A stretch of DNA of 64,000 bases from Vicia villosa (taxonomy: Eukaryota > Streptophyta > Magnoliopsida > Fabales > Fabaceae), in contig NC_081183.1 of NCBI RefSeq assembly GCF_029867415.1, positions 111,761,061-111,825,060 of the forward strand. The letters run 5' to 3'. The position numbers were made by a program, and so were the translations under genes. The notes beneath the pieces are model-generated. The model was not told the DNA's origin. It did not search any database and was given only the letters and a program-made list of their open reading frames with translations. Every line of letters starts with the position of its first letter. Positions within the stretch are counted from its first letter, which is position 1. This document shows positions 54,470-64,000 of this stretch, piece after piece.

Positions 54470-55477
54470 TCAGATGGTGGAGGCCTCTTTCGGATCGGCG
54501 GGCAAGAGGTCACTTGTTAAGTAATTGTATACGGGGGTCATCCAGCAGGACGCGTCCCCAATTGTGCTTACGAGTGAGAGGGAAGATGAGGTCTTGGTAC
54601 TGGGTTTTGGCAATATTTCCCGGATTACGGACTTGTTACCTCCCTTCTTTCTCGTGCTCGCCAGTTTCGATAGGACGTCGTCCCGAGAGTTGTGTTCTCT
54701 TGGGATGTGTTTTACTTTGGCGCTCCTGAATCGGGCCAGTCTCTCTTTTACGAGGGCCAAGTATTCGGCGAGGGCTTCGCTTTTGATCTGATATTCGCCT
54801 GAGATGTGGAATGCGTCCAGTTGAGAGTCGGTGAATACCTCGATGTCTTCGGCTTCTAAGTCGTTTGCGAGCCGCAGCCCGGAAAGTAGGGCCTCATATT
54901 CGGCTTGGTTGTTGGATGTTGGGAATGATAGTGAGAGGGATACTTCTATGAGGGTTCCTTCTCCATTTTCAAGAATGATCCCTGCTCTGCTGCCAGTTGA
55001 GCTTGAAGCACCGTCCACGTATAAGCTCCATTTTCGGGCGTTGTTATTTGTTGTTTCGGGGAAGGCCATTTCGGCCACAAAATCTGCCAAGACCTGTGCT
55101 TTAAGGGCTTTCCTTCCTTCGTATTTGATGTCGAATTCTACAAGTTCCAACGACCAACGGAGCATCCTTCCGGCCATGTCGGGGCGTGCAAGCAGTTGTT
55201 TCACGGGTTGCTCGGTTCGAACGACTATGGTATGCGCTAGGAAATAGTGTCTGAGTCTCCAGGCGGCGGTTATTAATGCGAGTCCGACCTTTTCGATTTG
55301 TTGATATCTGATCTCGGGGCCCTGGAGTGCTTTGCTCGTGAAGTAAATGGGTTTCTGACCTTCTGGGGTTTCTCGTATCAAGGCCGCGCTGACGGCCTCG
55401 GTGGATACGGCAAGGTAAAGATATAAGATTTCTCCAACTTCTGGCCTAGATAAAACTGGTGGGCTGGTACGTAGCAC
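54470..55477 (-). pseudogene. RNase H region of Tat pol
   Basis: It begins with the RT-connection/RNase H segment (IYFTSKALQGPEIRYQQIEK, LRHYFLAHTIVVRTEQP) and continues with a second, plant-type RNase H (WSLYVDGASS, NNQAEYEALL, VFTDSQL), so the D-E-D residues are present. Dual RNase H modules are typical of the Tat lineage. The frame is joined at its start to RT with a large deletion (see 55509-56576). Confidence 0.87.
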
Positions 55478-55508
55478 CGGCGTTCTTTAGACCGAAGGGC
55501 AATACATT

Positions 55509-56576
55509 TTAGTAATAATTGCCTGATTCGGTCATGAAGGCCGTGTATTTCTTGTCTATTTTAGCCATGGGTATTTGATTGTACCCGGAATATGCGTCCA
55601 TAAATGAAAGTAATTTAAAACCAGCGGAATTATCTACTAATTTATCTATATTGGGCAGAGGATAAGCATCTTTTGGGCAAGCCCTATTAAGATCCGTGTA
55701 GTCAGTGCACATGCGCCATTTTCCATTTGATTTTTTAACAAGTACAATATTGGAGAGCCAAATGGTGTACTTGGCTTCAGATATAAAATTGGCCTCTAGG
55801 AGGTCTTTTACAGCTAGTTCGACTGCTGCCGCTTTCTCTGGTGATTGTTTTCTTCTTTTCTGGGTGACGGCCTTGCAGGCGGGGTCGATAGTCAGATGAT
55901 GGCAGGCCACTTCTGGACCGAGTCCCGGCATCTCGGCGGCGCTCCATGCGAATAGATCGGCATTTTCTCGGAGGCAAGCTTTGAGTTGTCTCTTGGCTAG
56001 GTCCGGTAGATCCGCCCCGAATTTTACTCCTTTGGTCGGATCTGCTCCGAGGGGCACAAGTTCGAAGTCTCCGTCGGGAATTGGCCGGAGGCTCCCTGCT
56101 ACTGCGCTTGGGTTTGTGCTCTGCTCGATATCTCCTAGAAAACGGCTGTCCAGGTCGACATTGTCGATGTGGGGCATCGATCTGTTGGTCTTGGAGATTA
56201 GGCTAGCTGCCCCTTTGTCTTGAGTTGGTGTTTTCAACGTGCATAGGCCTTTGGCAGATGCCTCGAAGCATCTCCTGGCAGCTTCGATATCGCCATTGAT
56301 TGTTGCGACTTGTCCTTTATTTGTATAGTATTTAAGCTTGAGGTGTACGATTGATGGGACCGCGATTAATTCGGCCAGAGTGGGGCGTCCGAGGATGCAC
56401 TGGTATATCGATGGGCAGTCAATCACCAGGAATTGGACTTTCACTGCCTTGGTGGCTTCTGTCGATCCGATCCAAACTATGAGTTCCACGAACCCCCATG
56501 GCTTGGTTATCGTGTCGTTGAATCCTTGCAAATCCGACCCTACGTATGGGGTAAGGTGACTGTCGTTCAGCTGCAA
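55509..56576 (-). pseudogene. Protease end and truncated reverse transcriptase of Tat pol
   Basis: The frame opens just after an in-frame TAA at 56589 that splits it from the protease active site. It reads QCILGRPTLAELIAVPS (protease end), then the RT fingers and palm start (SNGKWRMCTDYTDLNRACPK, YPLPNIDKLVD, FMDAYSGYNQI). RT breaks off shortly after TAFMTESGNYY, near a frameshifted remnant of the PFGLKNAGATYQ region. Everything from there to the RNase H segment, including the catalytic YVDD box, is deleted. The RT is inactive. Confidence 0.88.
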
Positions 56577-56588
56577 TGTTTTGAATAG

Positions 56589-58303
56589 TTAGGAGTACAT
56601 GATGTCCACTGAACTTCCTTGGTCGATCAATATGCGTCGTACATCAAAATTAGCCATCCGAGCTCGGATGAGCAGTGGGATGGTCGCGCTAGGTGCTCCT
56701 CCGGGCAGCTCTTCTTTGTAAAAAGATATTGAGAAAGAATTGCCTTTGGCGTGGTCGAGGGTTGAGGCTATGCTTGCGCCGGCCGAGATTAGCTCGTCGA
56801 ATTTGCGTTTAACGGATCCGATGGTCAGTTTGCTGAATCCTCCGCTGGATATAACCATTATGGACGGGAACATCTCCCAGGCGCTATAGGAGGAGTTGGT
56901 GGTTGCAGCGCTGGCCCAATCCGGGAGATAAAAATCTTCCAGCCTGGTCACGCTCATGGCCACTTGCATGGCGGGCGTGTCCTCCGCCGGTTTTTCTTCG
57001 ACGATTGGTTTAGCCTCTTTGGTAGCCTCCTGCTTTTTTGTGTATTGTTTCAAGTGCCCTTCCCTGATTAATATCTATATTGCGTCCTTTAGGTGGATGC
57101 AGTCTTCAGTGTTGTGCCCGTGACCTTTGTGGAATCTGCAAAATTTTGATTTATCCATGTTTGGGCGAGCGGGCATGCTCTTCAGGAACCGGACTTTGCC
57201 CGTCTGGAACTCGGCTTTTGCGCATTCGTTCAAGATGCACTCCCTTGAAGCGTTCACCGGGGTGTACTCTCGGAACTTCCCCGTGGGAGTTTTGTATTCC
57301 TTAGGGTCCCGAGTTTTATCATCTTTCTTTTTGTCAGCTCCTCGATGAGACTCATCTTGGCGTGCACTTTTACTACTCTCTTCGTGTCTGGAATTGCGGA
57401 CTGCGTGAGCTGCTGCTTTCTCTTCATACTGTATGTAAGCTTGGGCTTTAAGAAAGAATTCGTCCAGTGTAGCAGGTGTTTCGATTCCGACGGCTTTAGT
57501 GAAGTCTGACCGTGGTCAGAGACCTCGTTCGAGCAGGAATTTCTTCATATGGGCTGTTGTGGATACTTGTACGGCCTCTTTGTTGAATCTTTCTATGTAG
57601 GCCCGTAGAGACTCGTCCTTTCCTTGGATGATGGCTTCCAAGGAGGATTCATACTTGGGGTGTCTACGGGAGGCCGTGAAGTGTCTAGAGAAAAGTTTTC
57701 CGAGGACCTTCCATGATGTGATGGACTCGTCGGGCAAGAAGATCGGCTCTGGCTACGCCTGTGTCGCCTCCAGTTGTCGTGGTGTCTTGCTGGGGGTGAT
57801 CCAGACTTCCTTTTTGGCCGAGGGGATGGTGAGCGGTGTCGGGGACGCTGCTTGCTCGACCCCTTCTTGGAAGATGGGCCTGCGTTTTCCCTGGGGGAGG
57901 GGGAACGAGGGCGTTTCTTGGTGACTACGTCGCGTCGAGAATAAGCTCTGGGATCGGGGGGAGTTTTTGAGCGGCGCCTCTGTTCGAGGGCCCCGATCCG
58001 GTCACCTTGCTGCTGTATGAGCGCATTAGTCTGGGCAAGAGCAGCTAGAACAACATTTATGGTCTGGTCTTGAGGAGTTTTTTCTTTGGAGAGGAAAGGG
58101 TTGCCCAGAATTTCTTCGTGATTGTCCTTCCCGCTTGTATCTTTGGAACGATGAAATGGATCACCTTGGAGATCTTTTGGAGAAGGGGACGCCGTGATTC
58201 CGTCTCGAGGGACGGTGTTTCTGGAAGGAGGAACGACGAAGATGTCGTTTTTCTTGAGTATTGCAGCGTCTAAGGAAGAGGAATCTTCGTTATTGCCGGC
58301 CAT
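56589..58303 (-). pseudogene. Gag and protease start of the Tat element, frameshifted
   Basis: The ATG at 58303 opens a disordered, Arg/Ser/Pro-rich Gag N-terminus (RSPSPRENAG, KRKSGSPPARHHDNW). The Gag core is read in other frames (LGKLFSRHFTASRRHPKYES near 57690, then ESLRAYIERFNKEAVQV). A zinc knuckle-like CRFHKGHGHNTEDC lies near 57115. The protease active-site region ILIDQGSSVDIMYS ends at 56591; DQGS replaces DTG, as is common in Tat elements. At least three frame changes and an in-frame TAA make the region non-functional. Confidence 0.85.
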
Positions 58304-58397
58304 GAGTAATGATTTGATTAAAGCTTTGGTTCCTGAGTTCTTGCGGGAGGCAAGAATGAATCAAGAAAGTGCAAGAAGAGGAACGGGGGAGCTAGGT

Positions 58398-58415
58398 TTT
58401 CCACAGACGGCGCCA
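58398..58415 (-). other. Primer-binding site of the Tat element
   Basis: The minus strand reads TGGCGCCGTCTGTGGAAA, starting one base after the 5' LTR end. Confidence 0.75.
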
Positions 58416-58416
58416 C

Positions 58417-58829
58417 TGATCTTACCGAGCAGATCAGATGGCCAGCAACAATGAAGGTTTGAAGTTTCAAGCGGTTGAGAGAGGAGAAAGGTGTTGTACC
58501 TGCAAGGCACTCCGATGCCAAAGTAAGTATGTATTCCACAAGGTACAACAAAGTAAGAGAGTTTTGGGGGTAAGAAAAAGGTTACCTTGCCCTCTATATG
58601 TAGAGGGCTATTTATAGGATGTTTTTGGAACGGATTAGACTCCTCCTTCTAGGGTGGATATTTAGGAGATGCGTGGACTGGTTGTTTACCGAGCACGAGG
58701 GGTCCTCGTGGTCGGTTATTTGGCAAGTTTGCCCGGTCTAATCGGATGGAAATCGCCACGCGTGATCTGAAGTGTGTTGGGCCGAAGGCGGGAATGACCC
58801 AATTGATTGTATTGGGCCGGCCCAGAACA
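58417..58829 (-). repeat. Tat element 5' LTR (right on the plus strand)
   Basis: 413 bp; minus-strand ends TGTTCTGGGC..GGTAAGATCA. A TATA box for gag-pol (minus strand CCTATAAATAGCC) lies at about 58607-58620. Followed by the ATACC duplication. Confidence 0.93.
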
Positions 58830-58834
58830 ATACC

Positions 58835-59140
58835 CTTATTATTTTTACAATTCGATATATATTACGATTCAATGTTTAATAATTTTTTTAATCTTTAATG
58901 TTTTTAATAACATATAAAGTATACAATAAATTTTGAAATAGTGTTGATAATTCTCAAGTTAGTGAAACGTAATCGGAGAATCAATGAGATTAACCGAGAC
59001 GAAAAAAATTAAAATTTTGTTATATTTTTATGGTATAATATTAAATAATAAACTTATTTCTATCATTAATTTAACTGAATTCAAATTTCATGTATTTCGT
59101 TATATTTATTTATATAATTTATATACAAATTTAAAATATT
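58835..59140. other. AT-rich flank, no gene seen
   Basis: Highly AT-rich, no open frame or repeat of note. Confidence 0.6.
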
Positions 59141-59144
59141 TTGA

Positions 59145-59400
59145 TGTTTGGTAAGGCCGTAAAAAGAGCTTTTACCTTTTAGCTTTTCAGCTCATATAAA
59201 TTTTGGTTCTGTTTGGTAAGACATGTTTTCGAGCTTATAGCTTATGTCTTATGTCTTATAAGCTCATATGATAATTTAGACCCGTTTGGTAATGGCCTTT
59301 TCATCACGAGCTTATAGCTTATTTTACTAGCTTATACCGTATTTTTCATACGTTATTTCAAATAGCGTTTTAGCTTATGTCTTAAAGCTTATTATTTTTT
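59145..59400. repeat. Probable MITE remnants (GTTTGGTAA family)
   Basis: Three phrases TGTTTGGTAAGGCCG, TGTTTGGTAAGACAT and CGTTTGGTAATGGCC, each followed by AGCTTATAGCTTAT-type repeats, look like two or three nested or tandem miniature elements. Ends and duplications could not be fixed. Confidence 0.4.
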
Positions 59401-60090
59401 CTTCCTTTTTTATCCTTATTAATTTAATTAAAATTTATTTTTAACCCTTATAATTTATTTTTATTTAAAATAAAATAATTATATATTACATATCTTTTAT
59501 GTCATTTTACATTTTTAAGTCTTGAACAATTCATTTACCTAAAATAAATTGTGAAAAAATATAGTTATAAAATGCGAGACAATGTTAAAATATGTTTTTT
59601 CTTTAAATTGATTATATAAGAGTTAACATTTAAAAAAAAATTAAATGACATAATTTTAACCTAGAAACATAAACTATTTACTTATCTTCCTAGTATTAAA
59701 AATAAATAAGAAAACAAAAAAAGTTAATACTATTTTTCTGATTTTTTACTTTTGAATTCTTTTTTTAGTATTGAAAAACATTTAAAGTTAAAAAAAAAGT
59801 TAATTTTAAATAAAAATACTGAATACGTTTGAGTTAACTTTTGTACTCATAATATTCAAACTAAATATAAGTATGTTTATAAAAAAAATTAATAATGATT
59901 TAATCAAAAAATAAAAATATTTATGATAAGAATTTCTTTTTATCGAATATTTAAATGTTAAGCTTAATAGAAAATAATTCAGTATGTTGTTCTTGATATG
60001 GAATTTTGAAATCTTAGACGTCAATTAAATCTCACGATTAATATTCATAGTTCTCGTTTTTCACAATAGATATATATTGACACATAATTT
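59401..60090. other. AT-rich intergenic DNA, no gene seen
   Basis: Low-complexity AT-rich sequence. The 72-codon minus-strand frame at 59806-60024 is rich in Asn/Ile/Phe as expected by chance. Confidence 0.6.
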
Positions 60091-60093
60091 CCA

Positions 60094-60094
<1 letters not shown>

Positions 60095-60182
<88 letters not shown>
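60095..60182. repeat. (TA) microsatellite of about 44 units
   Basis: Pure TA dinucleotide run of 88 bases next to an inverted-repeat element. Confidence 0.95.
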
Positions 60183-60185
<3 letters not shown>

Positions 60186-60195
60186 GTCATATGAG

Positions 60196-60412
60196 ATTGA
60201 CATTTTTATGTGAGAACATGAAAATGAATCTGAACCATTAGATTTTAAAATAAATTGTGGAAGTTATGTGTCAATAACTATTTTTCTCTTTCTTCTATTA
60301 TTTATTTTAATAATGATGTAGAGGAAAAAAAAGATTGACACATAATCGCCACTATTTATTTTAAAATATAATAGTTCAGATTCATTCTCATATTCTCACA
60401 TAAAAATGTCAT
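60196..60412. repeat. Fold-back element (MITE-like inverted repeat)
   Basis: The left arm 60196-60277 (GACATTTTTATGTGAGAA .. TTATGTGTCAATA) is inverted at 60333-60412 with about 85 percent match by eye, spacer about 55 bp. A third partial copy of the arm end (TTGACACATAATTTCCA) lies at 60077 on the far side of the TA run. Confidence 0.75.
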
Positions 60413-60864
60413 TCTAAATTGAGAAATATATTTACTCCAAGAGTTACTCCAAATTTTATTCATTAATTTTAGTTTAATCAAATGGTCTATATCAAATATT
60501 TAATCAAAATTATTGATATCTTTTCTCCTTTAACTTTGTCACATTCTCTTCCTAAAATTGATCATAGAACACATTACAATTATTTTAATTGTTTCCTATA
60601 TCAAAAAAGTGTTCTTTTAGATTTTTTTATAATGTATAATACAAATTTTAACTTAAATTATAGTAAATTTCAATCTTTAAATTAAAAAATATTGAATCGT
60701 TTCACTTTATTTATAAAAAAAACCTCTCATTCAACCTCTTTTAAGTTGTTTAAAAAAATTTAGAAATTTTGTAAAATGCAATAAAATTATTTTTTAAAAT
60801 TTAAAATAAAATTAAAATGTCACGAAAGAAGTTGAAGAATCAAAACTTTGTTTTACTAAATATT
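60413..60864. other. AT-rich intergenic DNA, no gene seen
   Basis: Low-complexity sequence. The 67-codon frame at 60482-60685 has no recognised domain. Confidence 0.6.
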
Positions 60865-61157
60865 ACTCCCTTCAATGTTTCTTATAAGATATATATTTAT
60901 TTTAGTTTTGTTGAATATACAATATATTTAGATTATATAGATTAGATATATTATTTATTAGAAAAGAAATACTTATTTTAAAAGGGATAAGGAAAATTTT
61001 AGTATATTAAATAATATTACATCCGTTCTTTTTTATAATAGACAACTCACACTTTAGATTTATTGGATAATACTATCTAGTCTATTAACATATTAAATAC
61101 ATTAGTTACTCAATGAACCTAAAAAAGTGATTTATATCTTATAAAAAAGGAGATAAT
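60865..61157. repeat. Stowaway-like MITE
   Basis: The left end ACTCCCTTCAATG..CTTATAAGATATA and right end TATATCTTATAAAAAAGGAG are inverted copies. CTCC-type ends with this body length are typical of Stowaway MITEs. It lies directly upstream of the neprosin-family gene. Confidence 0.5.
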
Positions 61158-61214
61158 AGTTATTATATTTCATCAATTATAATTAATTTGGGTATTTGAC
61201 TTTTACTTTAATGA

Positions 61215-61222
61215 TATATAAA
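61215..61222 (+). promoter_or_regulatory. TATA box of the neprosin-family gene
   Basis: TATATAAA lies 60 bases before the ATG at 61282. Confidence 0.6.
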
Positions 61223-61281
61223 TTGGTGATACTATTACACTAAATCACCAAGCAACTTTGTTGAATAACAAAATTGTAAAA

Positions 61282-61896
61282 ATGAGCAACATGATATTGT
61301 TCTTAGTGGTGGTGTTGTTTTCAACTACTCTTACAAGTCATAGTGTTGATGGATGTGATATTACTTTGAAAGAAGATTTTGAGTTGGAGAGACATCTAAA
61401 GCTAATTAATAAGCCTCCTATAAAGAGTATTGAGGTATTATTCTCATATATTTTAATTAGTGTTATTTATCCTCCATATACAATCTGATTATAACTTTTT
61501 TATATTTGATTTTGATGGTTTTTTATAGACAGAGTTTGGATACATAGTTGATTGTGTTGATATTAAAAAACAACCTGCTTTAGATCATCCTTTATTAAAG
61601 AATCATAAATTACAGGTAGTATATTCTCCAATTTGGTTAATTTATCTATCCTATAAGCTGCAATTTGTATTTTAATGTAGATTTATTTTATCATTCTTTT
61701 GTTGCAGACAAGACCAAGTATTTTTTCAAAAAATGAAAAAACAAATTTAAATATTTCACCGACTAAAACTAGATTTGGATTGGACATAGTCAATTGTCCT
61801 AAAGGATCTGTTCCGATACGGAGGACAACAAAAGAAGAACTCATTCGTGCTAAATCTTTATTGGAAAATAACACTTTAGCTAAACGCGATGCTCAC
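61282..61896 (+). CDS. Neprosin-family protein (activation peptide), partial gene, exons 1-3
   Basis: Exons at 61282-61434, 61529-61615 and 61708-61896 are all in phase 0, with GT/AG borders (GAG|GTATTA; ATAG|ACAGAG; CAG|GTAGTA; TTGCAG|ACAAGA; CAC|GTAAGT). The first 23 or so residues ([21 protein letters not shown]) look like a secretion signal. Then come [34 protein letters not shown] and [17 protein letters not shown], the signature of the neprosin activation peptide (PF14365). Neprosins are secreted glutamic prolyl endopeptidases. The catalytic neprosin domain is not present up to 64000, so the gene either continues beyond a long intron holding the hAT-like element or is truncated. The ATG at 61282 is used because no ATG exists farther upstream in frame. 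Confidence 0.85.
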
Positions 61897-62087
61897 GTAA
61901 GTTTTTTCTCATTAATAACTAGTTTTAAATGTGCTTAATTAGTTTTAGTAAATATTAATTATTTTTAAACAAATATTTTATATCTTTTGACTTATCTCTT
62001 TTACATTTTAATATTTCATCAATAATATTTTTAATTGTTATTAATTATTTTATTTGTATTTTGTGTTTAGATATGAATGGTTCTGAG
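61897..62087 (+). other. Intron or downstream sequence after neprosin exon 3
   Basis: Begins with a good donor GTAAGT. An AG at 62070 could be an acceptor, but the next bases give an early stop in phase 0, so I do not call a fourth exon. Confidence 0.5.
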
Positions 62088-63919
62088 TAGGGGTGGCAAA
62101 ATGAATAGATCTGATAGATTATATTGTTAATAGATAGAACAAAACAACTCATTACTCCATTACTAATTCATTAAAACTTTTTAAAAAATATCAAATTCAA
62201 TCTATTCATTAAGGATAAAATTCCATCCAATCTATCCATCCATTTAAATATATTCATTTATTTTTTTAGAAAAATACTTTGTATAAATATTTTTTGACGT
62301 TTTCAGAAATTAACTCGAGATTTCATATTATTTGAAAAAAAATGTTTTTTATTTTTTTTTGAAAAATTTGATATTTTTATTTTAAGAAAAAAGAAAATTT
62401 TTCGTATTTTCGAAAAAACTTGATTTTCATAATTTTGAAGAAAAGTGATTTTTTTCGTATTTTCGAAATTTTTTTTTCTTATTTTCGAAAAAAACTCAAT
62501 TTTTTAATATTTCCAAAAAAATCAATTATTCATGTTTATGAAGAACTCGATTTTTTTTCTTATTTCCAAAAAAACTTGAATTTTTGTATTTAGAAAAAAC
62601 TCGTTCCTTTTGTGTTTATGAAGAACTCGATTTTTTTCGTATTTCCAATAAAAAAATTGACTTTTCGTATTCAGTCAAATTTTATTAATATTTCTAAAAA
62701 ACTTGATATTTTGTATTTTTGAAAAATTCATTTTTTTGTATTTTTAAATAAAACGACTTTTTTTTTGTTTTTTTTAAAAACAATTTTTTAATTTTTAAAA
62801 TAAATCTTTTTATAATAAACAAATTTGATTAATTCAAAAAGCAAACGTATACAAGGTGATCTCATGGATCCAACCGTCAATAAAAGACAAAAAAACAGAG
62901 AAAAAAACTATCTGCCTAATTCATCATTAGACGACGATATGCTTCCTAGTTTTCATACTATACCACCCCTTATACACTATTTTATCAATTATAGAATACC
63001 CAATTTGAGTAATGTCTATACTATTTTCATAAAATGTATCATTCCTGAAACTCCAGACGCCGTACACAGTTTAAGTGACCGCTAGTTTCATAATCTTTGC
63101 TTTCCAACTCTTACCTTTACACTGTTTCATAATCTATGGAAGTTCTAGATTCAACTCGTTGCTCGTCGAAATTTTGAATCCTTTCCATCACTTGATTCTA
63201 AATATTTTTAAGGGTTGCACCCCTAGTGCAATTTCTTATATCAATTGCCTATTAAAATTTTTTTTTTTTTAATAGTACAACAATCAAAAAAGAGGTGGTC
63301 TCTATTAAACGATTTTAGCTTGCAATGTATAATCTACGGCGGCCTGAGGCGGTGTTAGCTTTGATGCGATTTTTAATGTGATTTACTATCACACCGGAAT
63401 TGCGGCTGATGCGGATGAGGACGCTACCGCAACCGTAATATTGCGGCCGCATAAGATGATGTGGTCTGCAATTTAAAACCATGCTTGTCATAAAAAATAC
63501 AATTGTGATTATCATAATATGTATGCACCCATAATGTTATCTTTTTTGACATAATATGTATGCACCCATTTGACTCAGAGGTTGTCCGCTTTATTGCAAA
63601 GGTTCCACAATAATTTTAACATAGTCACCCTGTTCCAGATTTCTAGATTTCCAGATTTATGATATTAAGACAACCCTGTGTTTTGGATTTCCACAAACAT
63701 TCTTTTTGTTTTTTTAAAAAGTCATTTTGTTTTTTAAAAATAAATTTAATAGATTTAAAGTATATGGTAAAAATAATCTTTTAGATTATTAAAATATGTT
63801 GAATTAATTTAGTCCAATCCATTCGATCACTTACTTTTTATGTGGTGGATGAATTTGATGGATTTTTTAATGAATGATCTGTGTGGATTTTATCTTAGTA
63901 AATATAGTTGCCACCCTAG
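62088..63919. mobile_element. hAT-like non-autonomous DNA transposon
   Basis: Left end TAGGGGTGGCAA and right end TTGCCACCCTA are inverted copies with one base length difference. They are flanked by GTTCTGAG (62080-62087) and GTTCTGAT (63920-63927), an 8-bp duplication with one mismatch, as for hAT elements. No transposase is present. The interior holds a minisatellite (about 62270-62830), an unrecognised segment (62840-63280), and a GC-rich island near 63340-63460. Confidence 0.75.
62290..62830. repeat. Degenerate minisatellite in the hAT-like element
   Basis: Repeats of roughly 25-35 bp on the theme CGTATTTTCGAAAAAACTCGATTTTT.. with heavy T/A drift. Non-coding. Confidence 0.7.
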
Positions 63920-64000
63920 TTCTGATCCTAAACTGCACCTTCCTAATTCATGTTTCAATTTTTTATTTATATTGAATTGGTAGAAAGCGGAAGTATATCT

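Larger units (their letters stand above)
47179..58829 (-). mobile_element. Tat-lineage Ty3/gypsy element with antisense gene
   Basis: Minus-orientation element with 413-bp LTRs (47179-47591, 58417-58829), a TGGCGCCGTCTGTGG primer site, gag-pol on the minus strand and an extra gene on the plus strand between pol and the 3' LTR. Extra antisense ORFs are a reported trait of Tat-lineage elements. RT and integrase carry internal deletions and gag-pro has frameshifts, so this copy cannot move by itself. A solo LTR interrupts the antisense gene. Confidence 0.92.

Noticed and set aside
62071..62087. A fourth neprosin exon after the AG at 62070
   Set aside because: In phase 0 it gives a stop at the second codon and the residues do not resemble the neprosin domain.

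Overview
Overall: this is plant nuclear DNA made almost entirely of transposable elements nested inside one another, with one partial host gene at the right edge. No prokaryotic signal is present. The mix of elements (SIRE/Maximus-type copia, Ogre/Tat-type gypsy relatives with LTRs up to 6 kb, an Athila-type gypsy, a plant L1 LINE, a CACTA end, MITEs) and the many LTR tandem arrays suggest a large-genome dicot, probably a legume of the pea/vetch group. That placement is inference; only the families are read from the sequence.

Stack 1 (1 to about 47,170), outermost to innermost: a Ty3/gypsy fragment (LTR end, primer-binding site, gag start; 1-766) is cut by the left end of a CACTA transposon (767). 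The CACTA carries an L1-type LINE (about 1796-47019) whose ORF2 is split at 6507/45705 by a 39.2 kb insertion. That insertion is a non-coding LTR element, called element B here (6508-45704; 1.66 kb LTRs, TSD CCTTC). Element B contains three further insertions: a SIRE-like copia element in its 5' LTR (6723-21922, TSD ACTCT), which itself holds a 4.8 kb solo LTR (14168-18963, TSD GTTCA); an Athila-like gag-only element on the minus strand (24108-31623, TSD GAACC); and a 6.1 kb solo LTR (34549-40649, TSD AGCCT). The remaining element B interior is a series of tandem arrays.

Stack 2 (47179-58829, TSD ATACC): a Tat-lineage gypsy element with gag-pol on the minus strand and an antisense gene on the plus strand that has its own TATA box and leader intron. 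A reverse-oriented 2.3 kb solo LTR (49701-51971, TSD CTTTG) interrupts the antisense gene. Reverse transcriptase and integrase both carry internal deletions.

Right flank (58830-64000): AT-rich DNA with MITE-like inverted repeats and a (TA)44 tract, then the first three exons of a neprosin-family gene (61282-61896). A 1.8 kb hAT-like element (62088-63919) lies downstream of exon 3.

Most notable observation: the non-coding arrays of several unrelated LTR families are built from tandem hairpins. Loops are conserved while stem sequences change from unit to unit and stay self-complementary. A fragment of a host beta-adaptin coding sequence captured inside an Ogre-like LTR, and an in-frame gag-protease-integrase-tail fusion, are also notable.
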